Notes: generated by a model not told the origin, from the sequence alone. A stretch of 64,000 nucleotides of DNA from Cryptomeria japonica (GCF_030272615.1 NC_081414.1:782166119-782230118); one strand, 5' to 3'. Positions 22,516-35,883 are shown, numbered from the stretch's first letter. Numbers and translations: made by a program.

Positions 22516-24328
22516 TGTCTGTCGTCCCGACAACAGCACAACCATGGGTTGGTCTGACCCCCGCTTGGTTTTGAGGCCTCACCAGTTTTCAAAACCGGTT
22601 TGTGTTAAGAACTTAAATTTTATAAATGGAATGTTTAAAGTGGTTTTGTGTGATGTAATGTGATTTTCATGTAATTTTTATTATGTGGTTAATAATTTTA
22701 CCAATGGAAATCAAGACATGAATTAGAGATTCAAATTGGTAGATTTGGATATATTCTGAAAATGATTTAAATGCCTATTTGGAATTCATGTTATAACTGG
22801 TTGAATGTTTAAATATGGATTTCATTCTTGATGAAATATTGATTTGGGAATTGAATAATATGACTATTTCAAGAGTGTTATATTTAATTTCAATCAATGA
22901 TGTTTCAAGTGCTTATGGTGCTGATATTCTCAAAGATTGTCTGAGTGCAGGTTTGATGTATTTAGCTGTCCTTGCAAGTGTGTATTGTGATATTTTGGCA
23001 TGTGGTTCAGTCATCCTGTGGTGGTGTAATTGGTACCTTTGACCAAGTGATATATGTTAACTCCATTGTCCTAACCATGTAGTGTCTTTTCCTTATGGTT
23101 AGTCAAGAGTCAGTATGTCCTTGTTTGACCACTTGTTTCTGATAGTGGTGTTATGGATGTTTGTTTCGCCATAGGGTCCTTAGGGAGTGACCATGCTTGT
23201 GTAGTGTCCTTTGAGAGAGTGGCTTTCACTTGGAGATTGCACCCAAAGTGGTAGGCATTACGACCAAATGAAAGTTAGATAATAATTGATTAATGAAATG
23301 ATTAGGTGGGTAGTATCATAACATTAATAAAGATAAATGCACCTCGTGCATAGGTGAGTGCTATTATAGGGCTCATAATGTTGCGAGAAGGCTTGGAATG
23401 GCAAACCAACCACCTTGTCTTCACGAAAGGCTGGTAGGGTCCACATGAGACTTAGTTGGAGCCAAAGGTTTGGGAGAGGTTACCAGGACAGAGAGCCAGG
23501 ACCTATGAGGGCCTACCAGGGTAACCATCTTAAGCTATGCAATGACACTCTCTCATTTGGTTTACTTGTATTTTGTGATGTCAGTTCACTTGAGTTTGTG
23601 AAGTTGAGTCACCTGGATTCTTGTGGAGTCTTATTGTGATGTCATCGAGTTGTATGGTTTTGTTGACCATGTCTTGCTTATGCTTGTTGAGGGTCCTTAG
23701 CTATCTCATATCATAGTGGGGTGATTCCATTTGGGAAATACATGGTTGGGTGGTAGTGTCACTTCTCACCGGATGTTCAGATTTGTGCCTTCATGTGAGG
23801 ATTAGCTTCACAAGTGTTCCTGTGGTTTGTGACTCATGCTTCATCTCATGTTTTGGAGATTATTGTTATTAGTAGACCTATGTGGTCATTGTATCATTGT
23901 ATTATTGAACTTATGTAACCTTGTAATTGGATGTGATCTATCCTTTTTGACTATTGAGAAGCTATGTATTGGAAGAGCAATGTAATCCTATGTTTGGATG
24001 TTTTTATCAGTTTCCTTGATGATGTTAGTAAATGCTTATTGAAGTGGAAATTATGTTGTATCCTTTCAATCTTTCAAAGATGAATCTTTATATACTTTGG
24101 CTTCTTGTGATCATTGAGTTAATGATGCATATGTGGATTTATGATGTTGTGCAATATATTCTGGAAGTTAATTCTTCATTGGTACCCCTTAAGGAATTCT
24201 GGTGTAAGTCTTCCTCTTGTGTTAGTGTGCATGTTGTGTAAATGCACTTATGATATTTATACTTCAAAAAAAAAATTGTTTCACCCTTGTTGTGGGTTTT
24301 CCTTCAGGGTTCCTGGTGGGGCATTACA
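22516..24328 (+). repeat. 3' part of the 5' LTR of the degenerate chromovirus
   Basis: No coding region is supported. The stretch ends GGTGGGGCATTACA, very like the compound element's LTR end GGTGGGTTATTACA, and is followed 2 bp later by an initiator-Met primer site. That makes it the end of an LTR. The start of this LTR is not identified; its body probably includes the minisatellite and 1-1683. Confidence 0.6.
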
Positions 24329-24330
24329 TT

Positions 24331-24342
24331 TGGTATCAGAGC
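24331..24342 (+). promoter_or_regulatory. Primer-binding site (initiator-Met tRNA) of degenerate chromovirus
   Basis: TGGTATCAGAGC after an LTR-like end ATTACA. It starts about 190 bp before the gag ATG at 24518. Confidence 0.85.
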
Positions 24343-24517
24343 CCATGTTTCAATACTGGGTACCTTGGGTTTTTAGTGAACCCATTTGCCTTGACCTTTT
24401 TGTGTAGGTCTTGTGGTGTGACTTCCTTGTGACTTTCTTTTCCTTTTTGTGTAGGTCTTGTGGTTTGACTTCCTTGTGATCTGAACCTTATTTTTTTCTC
24501 TTGTACAGTGTTAGGTC

Positions 24518-27500
24518 ATGGCTAGGAAAGCCAAGGGAGGTGCCCATGTTGGTGGCTGCACCAAAGGTAGAGGAGGAAGAAGGGGTCAAGGTTTTGACAG
24601 CCATAGTTCTTCGACTCCACCCACTCATGTGAGTGTCAATAGTAATTAGTTGGTTCATCAAGAGGAACCACCTTCAATAGAGAAGGCTCCCAAAAGGGGG
24701 GAGCTACATCAGATGTTTCAGGAGGTGCTAGCTAGACTAGGCTCCAGACCTGAGGTGGATCAGCCCATCCATGGTCAGGTAGAGGAACTAGTTCAGCAGT
24801 TTCTAGAGAGAGAGATCTCCTAGGAGAGAGGTCCTAGTGTACTCGAATCTAGCTATCTTAGGGCATATGAGGGACTTGATGAGGTCCAATCCTCCCTTCT
24901 TTGATGGAAAAGGTACCGATCTCAAGGTAGAGACTTGGCTTATCAGTTTAGACTAGTGTTTTGCTATGTATCCTTATAGTAGCAACACCAAGGCAAGATG
25001 CACGATCATGCATCTAGAGAGCTTCGCATCTATTTGGTGGAAATTAGAGGAGGAGAGGATCGGTGCGAGCATTAACACCGCATCTTGGGAGATCTTTTTC
25101 AAGAGGTTCAAGGCATGATTCCTCTCACCCCAGTGGAGGCAGTTGTGAGCATATGATTTCTATGCTCTACGCCAGTTTGGGTTGTCAATGGACCAATTTG
25201 AGCACAAGTTTTATGAGCTCAAATAGCATGCTGGGATCGGTAATGATGAGGCTATGCTTGTGCAACACTTCTTGAGGGGTCTTAATGACCACATCAGTGG
25301 AGGAGTGAGAGTTTTTGAGCCTACTTCAATAGAATTAGCCGTGGTGAAAGCCAAGTTGGTAGAGCAAAACCTTAGTCATGCTCATGGTGGCCAATCTGGA
25401 GTTTAGATTAGGAGTATCCTTTCAATGGATCTAGAGGTAGAGGGAATCAATCCCAGACTGCTATACCTTTTAGGGGTCCTCAGACACCCACCAAGAGTCG
25501 ACAGCAGCAGCTGCCAAGACTGAAGCAAACTTAAGGCCAACAGGGTGGCATCTCTCAGTCCCGGAAGAGCAAGAGATGGCTGAAGGGTAGGTAGACCTTT
25601 CCAGGGTAGTCTTCTCAAGGAGCATCTTAGGCCCCTATTGGGAAGAGCTTTCAACAATCTAGTGGACCATCTGGGAGTAGAGGACCTGGTAGTGGATCTT
25701 GCTTCACTTGTGGTCAGTTTGGCCACAAGGCCGCTCAGTATCCTCGATGTTCGCATTAGTTGGTTAGTCAGAGGCCAGCCACATTAGAGCCAACAGTGGG
25801 GGATGCAAGTAGATCCCATAGAGTTTTTGCAGCGATGGATGACCGCTAGGCTGAGCATCAGAGTACTGCGATTAAGACCACAGATGTGTTGCGTGGTACC
25901 CCTATCTCTGTACTTTTTAATTTTGGTGCTTTAGATTCTTTTATTTCTACATCTATTATGGAGTGGTGTGGGCTCATGTCTACTAGGCAGGTAGATAGGT
26001 GGCAAGTAGAGTTGGCTATCGATGTGTGAGTGTTTGTAGATGCCTTTGTTCCTAGTTGTGAGTTGGACCTAGGACCCTTTGTCACTTTAGTGGACCTTTG
26101 AATCATTCCTTTTGGGTCCTATGGAGTTGTGTTGGGGATCAATTGGTTATCATCTCACAGTGCTCATGTAGACTATCGTCAGAAGATAGTAGAGTGTGTA
26201 GATGACCTTGGCAAGAGAGTGGGGATCATTGGAGTTCAATGATCGATATCCTTACGTATGATTTCTGCCATGCAACTTAGGCAGTGTATGCATCAAGGGT
26301 GTCAGCTTTTTGCAGTTTCTCTTCAAGATGTGGATGAGGGAGAGAGTCAAGAAATTGCTCTTGATGGTCACCCTATTCTTTGAGAGTATGTAGATGTGTT
26401 TCCTTTGGATATTCCCGGTATGCCTCCGAAATGAGACATAGATTTTTGCATTGACTTGGTTCCTAGTGTGGAACCTATTTTGAGAGCACCATATCAGATG
26501 ACTACTTAGGACTTGAGTGAGTTGTTGGCCAAGGGATTCATTCACCCTAGTGTTTCTCCTTGGGGTGCGTCGGTTATCTTCGTCAAGAAGAATGATGGTT
26601 CTCTTCGATTATGCATTGATTATCGACAGTTGCATAAGGTAACCATCCAGAAATGATATCTATTACCTCAGATTGATGACCTATTTGATCAGGTGAAGGG
26701 AGACAAGGTGTTCTCTAAGATAGACTTGAAGTCTGGGTATCACCAGTTGTGCATTCATGATGCAGACATTCATAAGATGACATTTCATACTCGTTATGGT
26801 CACTATGAGTTCATAGTGGTGCCATTTGGGTTGACAAATGTGCATTCAATGTTCATGAGTCTTATGAATGGGGTTTTTCGCACCTACCTTAACCACTTTG
26901 TTCTTGTGTTCTTGGATGACGTATTGATTTATTCTAGATCCATGGAAGAGCATGAGGGTCACTTGCATCAGGTATTGTAGTACTTGAGGGAGAATCAACT
27001 TTTTGTGAAATTGACAAAGTGTGATTTCTTCTAGTCAAAGGTGGGCTATCTTGGTCATATAGTTTCAGGAGAAGGTGTATCTATGGATCCTTCTAAGATC
27101 CAAGCCATTGTTGATTGGCCAGTGTCAACCAATGTTTTTGAAGTTTGAAGTTTCATGGGTTTGGTCGGATATTACCGTCACTTTGTTCAGAGCTTTTCTC
27201 GAATAGGCCATCTGATTACTTCTCTTTAGAGGAAAGGGAAGAAGTTTGTTTGGTTAGAGTAGTGCAAATTGGATTTTCGTACCTTGAAGGAACTCCTTGT
27301 TAGTGCTCCGATTTTGGTAGTTTCTGACCCATCTAAAGATTTCATGGTATGCACAGATGCCTCTTTGGAAGGTATAGGTGCGGTGCTTATGCAGGATGGA
27401 CATGTGGTTGCCTATGAGTCTCACAAACTCAAGGATCACATGTTGAACTATCTAGTTCATGACTTGGAGTTGGTAGCTATAGTGCATGCGTTGCTTAGTT

Positions 27501-28424
27501 GGAGACATTTCCTATTGGGGTGTCAGTTTTAGCTGTATACTTGAATTCTCGATAGCAAAGATGGATGGAATTCCTCTGCAAGTATTATTTTGAGGTTGTT
27601 TATATTCAGGGGAAAGAGAATGTGGTGGTAGATGCTTTGAGCCGTAGGCGGCATGAGGTTGTAGCATTGTCCCTTGGTATGGACTTGAGTGAGAGAATTC
27701 TTCAAGTTCTTCCTCAGGACACTTGGTATCAGGATGTTAGAACTGTGGTGGAGTCTGGAAGACCATTGGAGGGTAGATATTCAGGATATACTCTTGAGTC
27801 AGATGGTCTTCTTAGACATCTTGGATGGATCTATGTACCTCCTTTGGAGGGTCTTCGCATTTTGATTATGTCAGAGGCCCATCGTGGACCTTATTCGGCA
27901 CACCTTGGTGTCAAGAAGATGCACGCAAATCTTAGACAGATATATCATTGGGCTGGTATGAAACATGACATTGCTGATTTTGTGTCCAACTGTTTAGAAT
28001 TTCAGTGGGTGAAGATGGAGCATTAGCTCCTTGCAGGGCTTTTACAGTCGAACATGATACCAGATTGGAAATGGGATATCATTTCCATGGACTTCATAGT
28101 AAGGTTACCTGTTTCTTCATGGTGTCATGATGCCATCATGGTCATTATTGATAATTTGACCAAAGTTGCTCATTTTGTGCCTATTCAATCTTCTTATACT
28201 GCAGTAGTGGTGGCACGAGTCTTCTTGGAAGATGTGGTGAGGTTGCATAGGATCCCAAGGCAGATCATTTCTGATAGAGACCCTATCTTTATATCGGCCT
28301 TATGGACCTCACTTCAACATGCTTTGGGGACCCAGGTAAACTTCAGTTCAGCTTATCACCCAGAGACTGATGGTCAGACTAAGCGTGTGAATCAGGTCTT
28401 GGAGGACATCATGACCTTAATACA
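24518..28424 (+). pseudogene. Degenerate chromovirus gag-pol, 3'-truncated
   Basis: Starts MARKAKGGAHVGG and runs through many stops and shifts. Visible parts: Gag, a knuckle near 25700 with the last Cys changed to Tyr, protease near 25910 with the catalytic Asp changed to Asn (LFNFGAL), and RT (about 26500-27180) with an intact FLDD box near 26911. RNase H (27269-27532) is cut short. Integrase (27565-28424) has a zinc finger whose last Cys is Phe (CLEFQ) and whose catalytic Glu is Lys (DGQTKRVNQ). Sequence similarity stops at about 28424, inside the integrase core, so the C-terminus, any chromodomain and the 3' LTR are missing. It is older than the compound element, judging by decay. Confidence 0.88.
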
Positions 28425-28900
28425 AAAGAACCCCTCTATCCTTCCATGGTTTTAAACAAGCTTACCACATATCATGAAATGAAAAAAAACCCATCAACTA
28501 TCCACCTCATATGGTTTTCTAGATCCTCCCACAAATCTTTACAAAATCCACGAACTGACTTACTCTGGTGCTTTTGTTTGTTAATATTCTTGTACATCAA
28601 GGAATTTATATCTATAAATCAATATATATATAACAAATCTAAAAACCACATTTAATAAGAACACAATATTCTTAATTATAGTCACTGTTATCAATTGCTA
28701 TCACTCAATCTTGAAGAAAATAGACAACCACCACTGCCACTAGAAGCTACCATTGAATTTAGTCATTTGGGCACCAAATGGGAATGGAAAATAGGTTATT
28801 ATTCCATCCTACAATGTGAAATTTCTAATAGTTCACAAAAATAGGAACACTAAAAAGCATATAAAATGAAATGCCACCAATACTGATAATCAACCCCATT
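28425..28900 (-). other. Distal part of copia remnant or junction sequence
   Basis: No clear coding match. The stretch joins the truncated chromovirus to the minus-strand copia gag remnant, so it holds the junction of two broken elements. No target duplication was found at the junction. Confidence 0.35.
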
Positions 28901-29725
28901 GTTGATGACTAACGAGAGGACATTGATTGTCTTCCTTCTGTTCTTACCTTAGGCCTCCAATCTTGAATTATTTAAAAAATGTATTCCTCATCACTAGGAC
29001 ATCACAACTCTTCATTATTGACATATTCTTTCCAATCTATTTCTTCAGTGAAGGTAGCACGATGATTTAGTTTATCATCTAGTAGATCTTGTGCCCTCTT
29101 CTTGTAACTCAAAATTAGATTTCCTATTTCATGACAATAGAAATATTCTATTTTTCATTTTGACAGAATATTCTTATATTTGTACTTTCCTTTTTTGTCT
29201 TTTGGGTCTTCATTATGATCAAGTAGAGTATAGATCACTCCTTCAAGAATAATGGTTACCTTACTTAATGCAAACAGCATTCTAGGCATTTTTTTAGGCA
29301 AACTATTTAGACGTATTACTTTTGCATCATCATCTTTTACCTTCTTATTAATCCCAACTAACTGATATGATCTACCATTTAAATACCTTTTCCCATCTTC
29401 ATTCCATATAATCTTTGGTTCAATATTTTCTTGGAACTTTTTTATTTAGATCTAGAGAGCTTGTTTAATGACTTCAAAATCTCTTTTGTTGACTTCACAA
29501 AATCCACATGGTGTAAATATGCTTTTGATAACTCAAGACCAATAGTTCCCAAAGCTTTCTAATTTTTGATATTCCAATTTGCAGGTTTATTTGCATTATT
29601 TGGTATGATTGATTTTGGTTTGACAACATCCAAAATATTCTTTTCTATCAAGTGTAGTTGCATCTATACTTGCAAGTATGATAGTCTCTTCCTTCAAATT
29701 TCTCAATGAGAGTTAATTTTTCCAT
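28900..29725 (-). pseudogene. Ty1/copia gag remnant
   Basis: On the minus strand a frame from the ATG at 29725 reads MEKLTLIEKFEGRDYHT, the usual start of a copia Gag. Similar text continues in shifting frames, and a decayed zinc knuckle (YFYCHEIGNLI) is recognisable near 29100. Many stops and shifts are present, and no protease, integrase or RT follows. The matching LTR and primer site lie about 1 kb upstream on the same strand. Confidence 0.65.
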
Positions 29726-30774
29726 GATTACTCTTTTATTCAAAGGTGTTAGGCTCAACTAATAATGCACCAGTAACACTTTTTCAAATTTGATACAACA
29801 ATTAAATAAAATAAACTTTCTAAACAATGAGTACACTTGACCAAGGAAAAGTAGTAGAAATAACAAGAAATGAGATCATAACAATAGTTCTAGCTTTTAC
29901 CTCAAAAAAACTACCACCATGATAAAAGATAAATGAATTCAAGAAAGCCTTTGAATGTATGCTCCAATGGATATAATTTCTAAGATTCTAATAAATAATG
30001 ATAGGTCACAACCACTAACATTACATGATCGATATAGCAATTGCACTGAATTATGAAATGTCATTGCCAAAATAAAGAGAGTTGATCAAATGTGGTAAAA
30101 CTTGTATAGTAGAAAGTGATCAATGGAGATCTAGTGATTCTATACTAACACAGAGGCATTTGGATGATCTCATGTGGAGATCTATGCATTTTTGCTTCGT
30201 GTAGAATAGCAGTTTCTAAATAAATTTACCAACTACTAATATAATTTTATTTATTTGTGAGAAATATGCCTTCTTTGTATGAGCTACCAATGATAATGGT
30301 AATGTAGTCCTCAAATTGATCAATCTTCACACTAATGATAATGTAGTCCTCAACCTGATCATGGTAAATATAGTTGCCATCTTGGCCACTAAGAATCGCT
30401 AGGTAAAACATAGAAAACAATAAACAAATATAAGAACTACCTCTTGCAATGATAGGATCATTTGACCAGAGTTCACTGATCAAGATAGATGTGACCAATG
30501 AAGCAAATTGATAAGGTAGGAGAATTTTTAGATTCTATCAATAACAATCCAAACACAAAATTCTTTCACTTTGAAATGAAGGGAAAATGGCACCACGTTT
30601 AGTCTCAATAATGAGCAATATTCCATGTCATGATTGAGTCTCGGTCAAGAATCTCTTGAGTTCAAAAACATGCTTGTAGTTTGACTTCCTTATTGAATAG
30701 TAGACTGCATAATATTCAACCTAATTTTTAAAAAAATATTTTCTCTACTCATCATACAAGCAGGATATTATCCC
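29726..30774 (-). other. Leader region of copia remnant
   Basis: About 1 kb between primer site and gag start. The minus-strand frame at 30247-30498 has no recognised domain. A short duplication containing aatgtagtcctcaa is visible near 30300-30350. No gene is supported. Confidence 0.4.
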
Positions 30775-30786
30775 GCTCTGATACCA
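30775..30786 (-). promoter_or_regulatory. Primer-binding site of copia remnant
   Basis: The minus strand reads TGGTATCAGAGC, matching initiator-Met tRNA, three bases from the LTR end. Confidence 0.85.
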
Positions 30787-30789
30787 TAT

Positions 30790-31126
30790 TGTAAAAATTG
30801 ATCAGAGATATGCAACTAAAAAACCACAAATAAAATGATAGGCACTTCACCATTTTCAATCAATACATCTTACATATATATAGGAGAGTCTACTCGTATA
30901 TTCAAGGAGAGATTACCTTCACAAATCCTTATTTAGTTGTGATTGTTACTCATGCAACAATGTACAATTCAAATTATATGGGTTTTTTAAAAAACTCCAA
31001 ACCATAATATATATTATTGTTAATATATCAATAATAATACTAAATACTAAAATTTACATGATAATAATTACTCACACAATTATTATTTACCTGCATACAT
31101 GGAGCACTAACTGAAATTTCCTAACA
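30790..31126 (-). repeat. Ty1/copia 5' LTR (337 bp)
   Basis: On the minus strand it begins TGTTAGGAAATTTC and ends TTTTTACA, with TG...CA ends. A TATA-like run (plus strand tatatatatagg, near 30870) lies inside it. It is next to the primer site and in the same orientation as the gag remnant. The partner LTR is absent. Confidence 0.75.
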
Positions 31127-31139
31127 AAGGGCTTGATTG

Positions 31140-33110
31140 TGGGGTAGACATTTTTCTGATATTTAGTTTTTGGACTCCATTGTGGGTAGCTAGAAGCATC
31201 AGAAGGAACCCAATTTCTATGATGATATTCACAAAAATAAGAAAATTTGGATGATTTTGGCTAAAGAAAGGGTTATGCCCTATCTAGAGCGTCTTTATGG
31301 CTATTACCCCAAGGTGACTAAGCTCTTCTATAAAGGGTGGAAGCACAAGAAAAATTGCATTAGAAACATATGTTTGGAGGTTACACAAGAATTGAATACA
31401 AAAGTCATTGGGCTTCCAATGGATGGAAAAGAAATTCAGGGACAAAAAATCCTATGAGTTTATGGCGAATACTTTTCTCAAATACAAGCGAGGTTTGAAA
31501 CTTGTCAAGAATTCAAATGGCCACTACTAGGTAGACTCTCTTAAACCCCTTTGGGTGGGTGTGGTTAATGTTCTTATGTATTATTTTACACTAGATGGGT
31601 AGTTTACTACTACCTACATCAGTTTTTATTACTTAATCACTTTAGGCATAAGATATTGGTTTCAGTCCCTTTCTATCTTCTTTCATCCTTCAAAACTAGT
31701 ATTAAGGAAGACAATAAGAAATAGAGTAACCCTAGTCTTCATGTGAGTCTGATTCTTCTAATCATGAAAAACTTTAAATCCTTTGCATCTCCTCTTAAGG
31801 GGAAAGGATATGGTTCCCCCTCTTTGCATTCAAGAAATTCAGGGTTTGAGGAGGACATGGAGATGGATTCTAAGGAGGGAGAGAATGACTTGAAGGATGT
31901 TGACTAGGAAGTAGAGGATGGGGCTTCATCGGATTTCAACATTGTCTCGAAGGAGTAGAAAAAGGAGGTCCAATCTCTTAGGGATGAGAAAGGGAGATTT
32001 GTGAAGAGAAAGAAGGTGAGGTATGACTCTCCTAGTCGAGTAGATGTGAAGTTGAATGAAGATGAGGCTAGTGATAACCCAAACATGGAAGGAGTGAATT
32101 TCATGGATGAAGGGGCCAACCTTAAAGGGGGGGGAAGGGTCCTTGGGATCAATCCCTTCCCCTCCATTATCTAATTGTGTTGATGAGGATATCTAGCTAA
32201 TAACCCTTCCTTTCAAAAGGATTTTCTTAAGGACCCCCCTTCCTCCAAAATGGTCTTGGGAAATGCTAGGGATGTTGTTATGGACTAGTTTAGTATTTCA
32301 AAATGGTTGTTTCTAGAGATAAATAAAATTAATGTCAATACCTAGTCCATTAAAAGAAAGATCAATTCTTTGGAGTGGGCAGATGGTCAAGTATCCCCTA
32401 AGGCTTGTGTGAACAATGTGATTTTTGATGAGGAAGAAATAAATTTTCTCTATCCTAGAAAACATGGCCAGAGATGTTGATGTCCTTAAAATTAACTATG
32501 AAGGTAGGCTAGGGGCTCTTCAAGCCAAAATAAAGTGAATTGATGATAACATGTCACTCTCTATCCTAGAAAACATGGCCAAAGATGTTGATCTCTTTAA
32601 AATTGACTATGAAGGTAGGCTAGGGGTTCTTGAAGCCAAAATAAAGTGAATTGATGATAACCTATCTAATTTGCTAAAGATGAGTTATCAGACAATTCAT
32701 ACCAGCATAGAGGGGATTGAAACTCTTGTGAATCATTGCTAGAAGGTGCAAGAAACAAAGTTTGGGGGCAATATTGTTAATGATTTGGAACTAGCAAATA
32801 AGAGTAAGCTAATAGAGGGTGACAATAGCAGTCGTTTAGAATGAACCCATGGGCATATCAAGAAGATTAGGGAGCAAGTGAAGATAGAATTGCATGATCT
32901 AAAAAAATTGGCTCAGAATCTCTATTAGATGGAAGTAGAGGTTGCTGAAGCCTTGATAAATCTCTGTTAAGTTTTATGTTATCCTTTACTGGCCTATTTT
33001 TCTAGGAGTCTAGTTTTTAGTGTTTTTGCATTGTTGTTGAGTTGTTGGTTGGTTGTGTTCTTTTTTATTTCTAGCTCATTGTACTTAAGGTTTTAGGACC
33101 CCTTCAAAAC
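31140..33110 (+). pseudogene. Relict of an unrecognised repeat-type coding sequence with coiled coil
   Basis: Broken plus-strand frames. An N-terminal part reads through motifs such as PMDGKKFSRDKKSYEFMANTF (about 31420) and a hydrophobic stretch. A charged part follows (about 31860-32150), then a heptad-like helical region (about 32440-32950). The 3' tail after about 33080 ends AATAAAAAACATT, which resembles LINE tails. The style is of multi-copy plant repeats rather than a host gene. Family not identified. Confidence 0.4.
32446..32660 (+). repeat. Tandem duplication of about 107 bp
   Basis: The segment beginning tctctatcctagaaaacatg occurs twice in a row (about 32446 and 32560) with a few differences. 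Both copies include the same in-frame TGA after KIK, so the stop predates the duplication. Confidence 0.8.
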
Positions 33111-35094
33111 TTTTTTTTTCTTAATAAAAAACATTATATGTTTAGGTGCTTCTTGCTATAATTTGATAGCTAAGAAAAAATAGAGGAATAAATACAATAC
33201 ATAACTAGCTAATTACACAATGTGTATAAAAGTGAAATTAGATTTAAGGGAAAAACAAAAACATAAAATTTTACATATTTAACTCCATTGCAACACACAT
33301 TTAGCAATGCATTGCTAAATTTGTTAATATAACTTTATAAGAAGTACCTTAGAATAAGATTTTGCAGTCAATGTAATTACAACCCTTCTAACCTAACTTA
33401 CAAATTTTTGTGTCATTTTATGGCTAGAAAATATTGAATTTAATGGTTTTCCTAACATTTTATGACTTAGACACATAAATATAGATCTAAAATGCACAAA
33501 TACACATACTCATAATAATTACTGATGTGATTTGATGATATTGATATATTTATATAACCACTTCACACCAAAAACATTAAAACATTGCGCACATATCTAT
33601 CTTGTATTTTAGGCTTATGATAAACCTTAATTGCAAGGTGTGGTTGGTAGTGAAATCCATGAATAATAACAATAGTAATAGTTGGCTTACATTCTTCCTC
33701 TCTTCCACCTTGATGCTAGTAGCTAGGGATCATGGGAATCCTTATAATCAATCCCCTACATAACCAAAATTTAGTAGGTTTGGTCATTTTTAAACTTCTT
33801 CTCAAATTCCGTGTTCAACATCACTTATCACAACTATAGAGAAACTGGAGCAAGAAAATTTTACACTACCATGCTCTTGAGGTCTAGTTGTTCTCTTTGT
33901 ATTATGGAAGTTTTTAATGGGTTCCAAATGGAAGGTAAGAATGTAGCAAAGGAACAATAACCATTTTTTTCTAATCTACCTGTTATTAAGATTTAAGGTA
34001 GGTCCTCGTGTGTTTTCTTAGCTTATTTTGACTACAATCACTATCAAAATTTAAGCAGAAAATGCACATAAACAGCTACATAAAAACATAAAATTATCGA
34101 TGAAAACTTGAAACCAATTTTGATTGACATCATGCCTTACATGTTTTTTCGGGGTTTTATTTATTCTGATTTATTTTCATGTTTAAACAGAAGAGCCCAT
34201 GGTTTAAGTAGTGTCGTTTATCTCCACGTAAAAGAATTCAAAACCTTGACGTTTTTTGAGCTAATAATTTCTCATTGAAAATGGAATTAGAACATCCAAA
34301 AGTCCTATAATGGATAAGTGTTCTGAGTGACATCTGAGGCAGAACTACTTGTATGTACTCAATTGTTGAAGACTGCATGTAAGTCAAGTCTCTAATGTCG
34401 GCTGAGATAAGTCTTTAATGTCGGCAAAGATTAGATTAAGATTATCACGCTGAACTGTAATTCGTATTATGTTTTCTATTTTGTTTCATTAGAAGATCTA
34501 ATTAAATTAAATTTTTTTACCTTAACTAATCAAAAGATTAAAAAAAATCACATCCATTCAAATGTGTGAGAGAATAGGAAAACAATTTCTTTTACAAAAA
34601 ATGATTTTGGCCAATTTCGTTTACAAAAATGAAATTAATATTTTAGGTTTCAACATACCGTTTATCACAAGAGGAAGATAAGCGCGATGCAAAGGAATAT
34701 ATATTAGGGTTTTTTAAATTATTTTTAAAAACATCTGAAAATATAGGAATAATTATTATTTTATTTTATTTTGAATTTTGTAATTTATAAGTGTTATAAA
34801 AATAATATATAAATAAATAAAATTAATAGTATGATATTTTAATATATTTTGAAAGTTAAAAGAAGTGTTTTAATTTTTATTTATTGTAAAAAGAAAAATG
34901 TATGTTTCACAATTTTCTATTAATGTTACTAGTAAATAAAATATTTCAATATATGTTTCCAATTTATATAAATCGATCTAAAGTTACAAGAATTTTTTCA
35001 TTAATCTATACCAAGTCTTATTTATCTATATATTGTAGCTACCTCCCCCTCGCCACTCCCCCACAACCCTCCCCTTTCATCTTCAACCCCCTCG

Positions 35095-35883
35095 ATGGCT
35101 AACTCCATCCTAGACTACAACAATGCTATCAAGGATGCCCTCGCCGCTGCTCAACCTCCCCCCTTTACTCCCTTTGAAACAGTTGATACTTCTGCTCATC
35201 TCTCAAACCCGAGGACCCTTAATGCACAACAACTAGTGATGGAAAAAATAAGAAATGCAGCAGAAGCTAGGAAAATTCTTGAACAAAACCTCTTCAAGTA
35301 GAAATTAGAAATTGAAGCCTCTCGGTGTCAGTTACCTAACCTTGAAGGCATTGATAGGGGTGTTCCAGATATGGCAGACACCACTAACAGGGCCTTGGTC
35401 TAGGACCCTGAACTATCCACTTGCAAGGAACTGAATCGACTCAATACTGAGGAATTCCCTACCCTGCAAGGGGAAAGGGGAAGACCTAATTTGGAGGAGA
35501 TACCATCAATCCCTCTAGATAATTTTGGTACTTTAGAGGCCTCTAGGGGAGACCTTGCTAGTGTTGTCCCCTATACTGCTAGCACCCCTATTAGTGCCTT
35601 GAAGGCAATGTCAACTACCACTCAAGGTGTGGAGCCCAACATAGACCCCTTCACTCCTGTGGAAACCAACTTTGAACAAGGACTGGTAGTTCCTCAAGAT
35701 GGATTTACTATGGTTGAACACAAGAAAGCTAGGAGGAAGGTATCTCCTAAGAACATAAAGGATAGTGCTAACAGGAAGGAATCTCTAGGCCTTAAAAAAA
35801 TCTCTGAGGCAAGGAAAAAGAGAGGCAGACCCTCCTCTTCTATTGCATTTGATGCTAACAATATACTAAACAAAGAGGATTGA
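35095..35883 (+). pseudogene. LINE ORF1-like protein, two in-frame stops
   Basis: A 262-codon frame from ATG 35095 broken by TAG at 35299 and 35401. It lacks a visible zinc knuckle. The C-terminus is basic and contains KKRGRPSSS (about 35815-35840), which matches the RGRP core of an AT-hook. It sits 56 bp before ORF2, as expected for ORF1 of a plant LINE. Identity rests mainly on that position. Confidence 0.55.

Noticed and set aside
25403-26545. Minus-strand frames at 25403-25756, 25858-26106 and 26252-26545
   Set aside because: They lie opposite the degenerate chromovirus gag, protease and RT and have no domains of their own.
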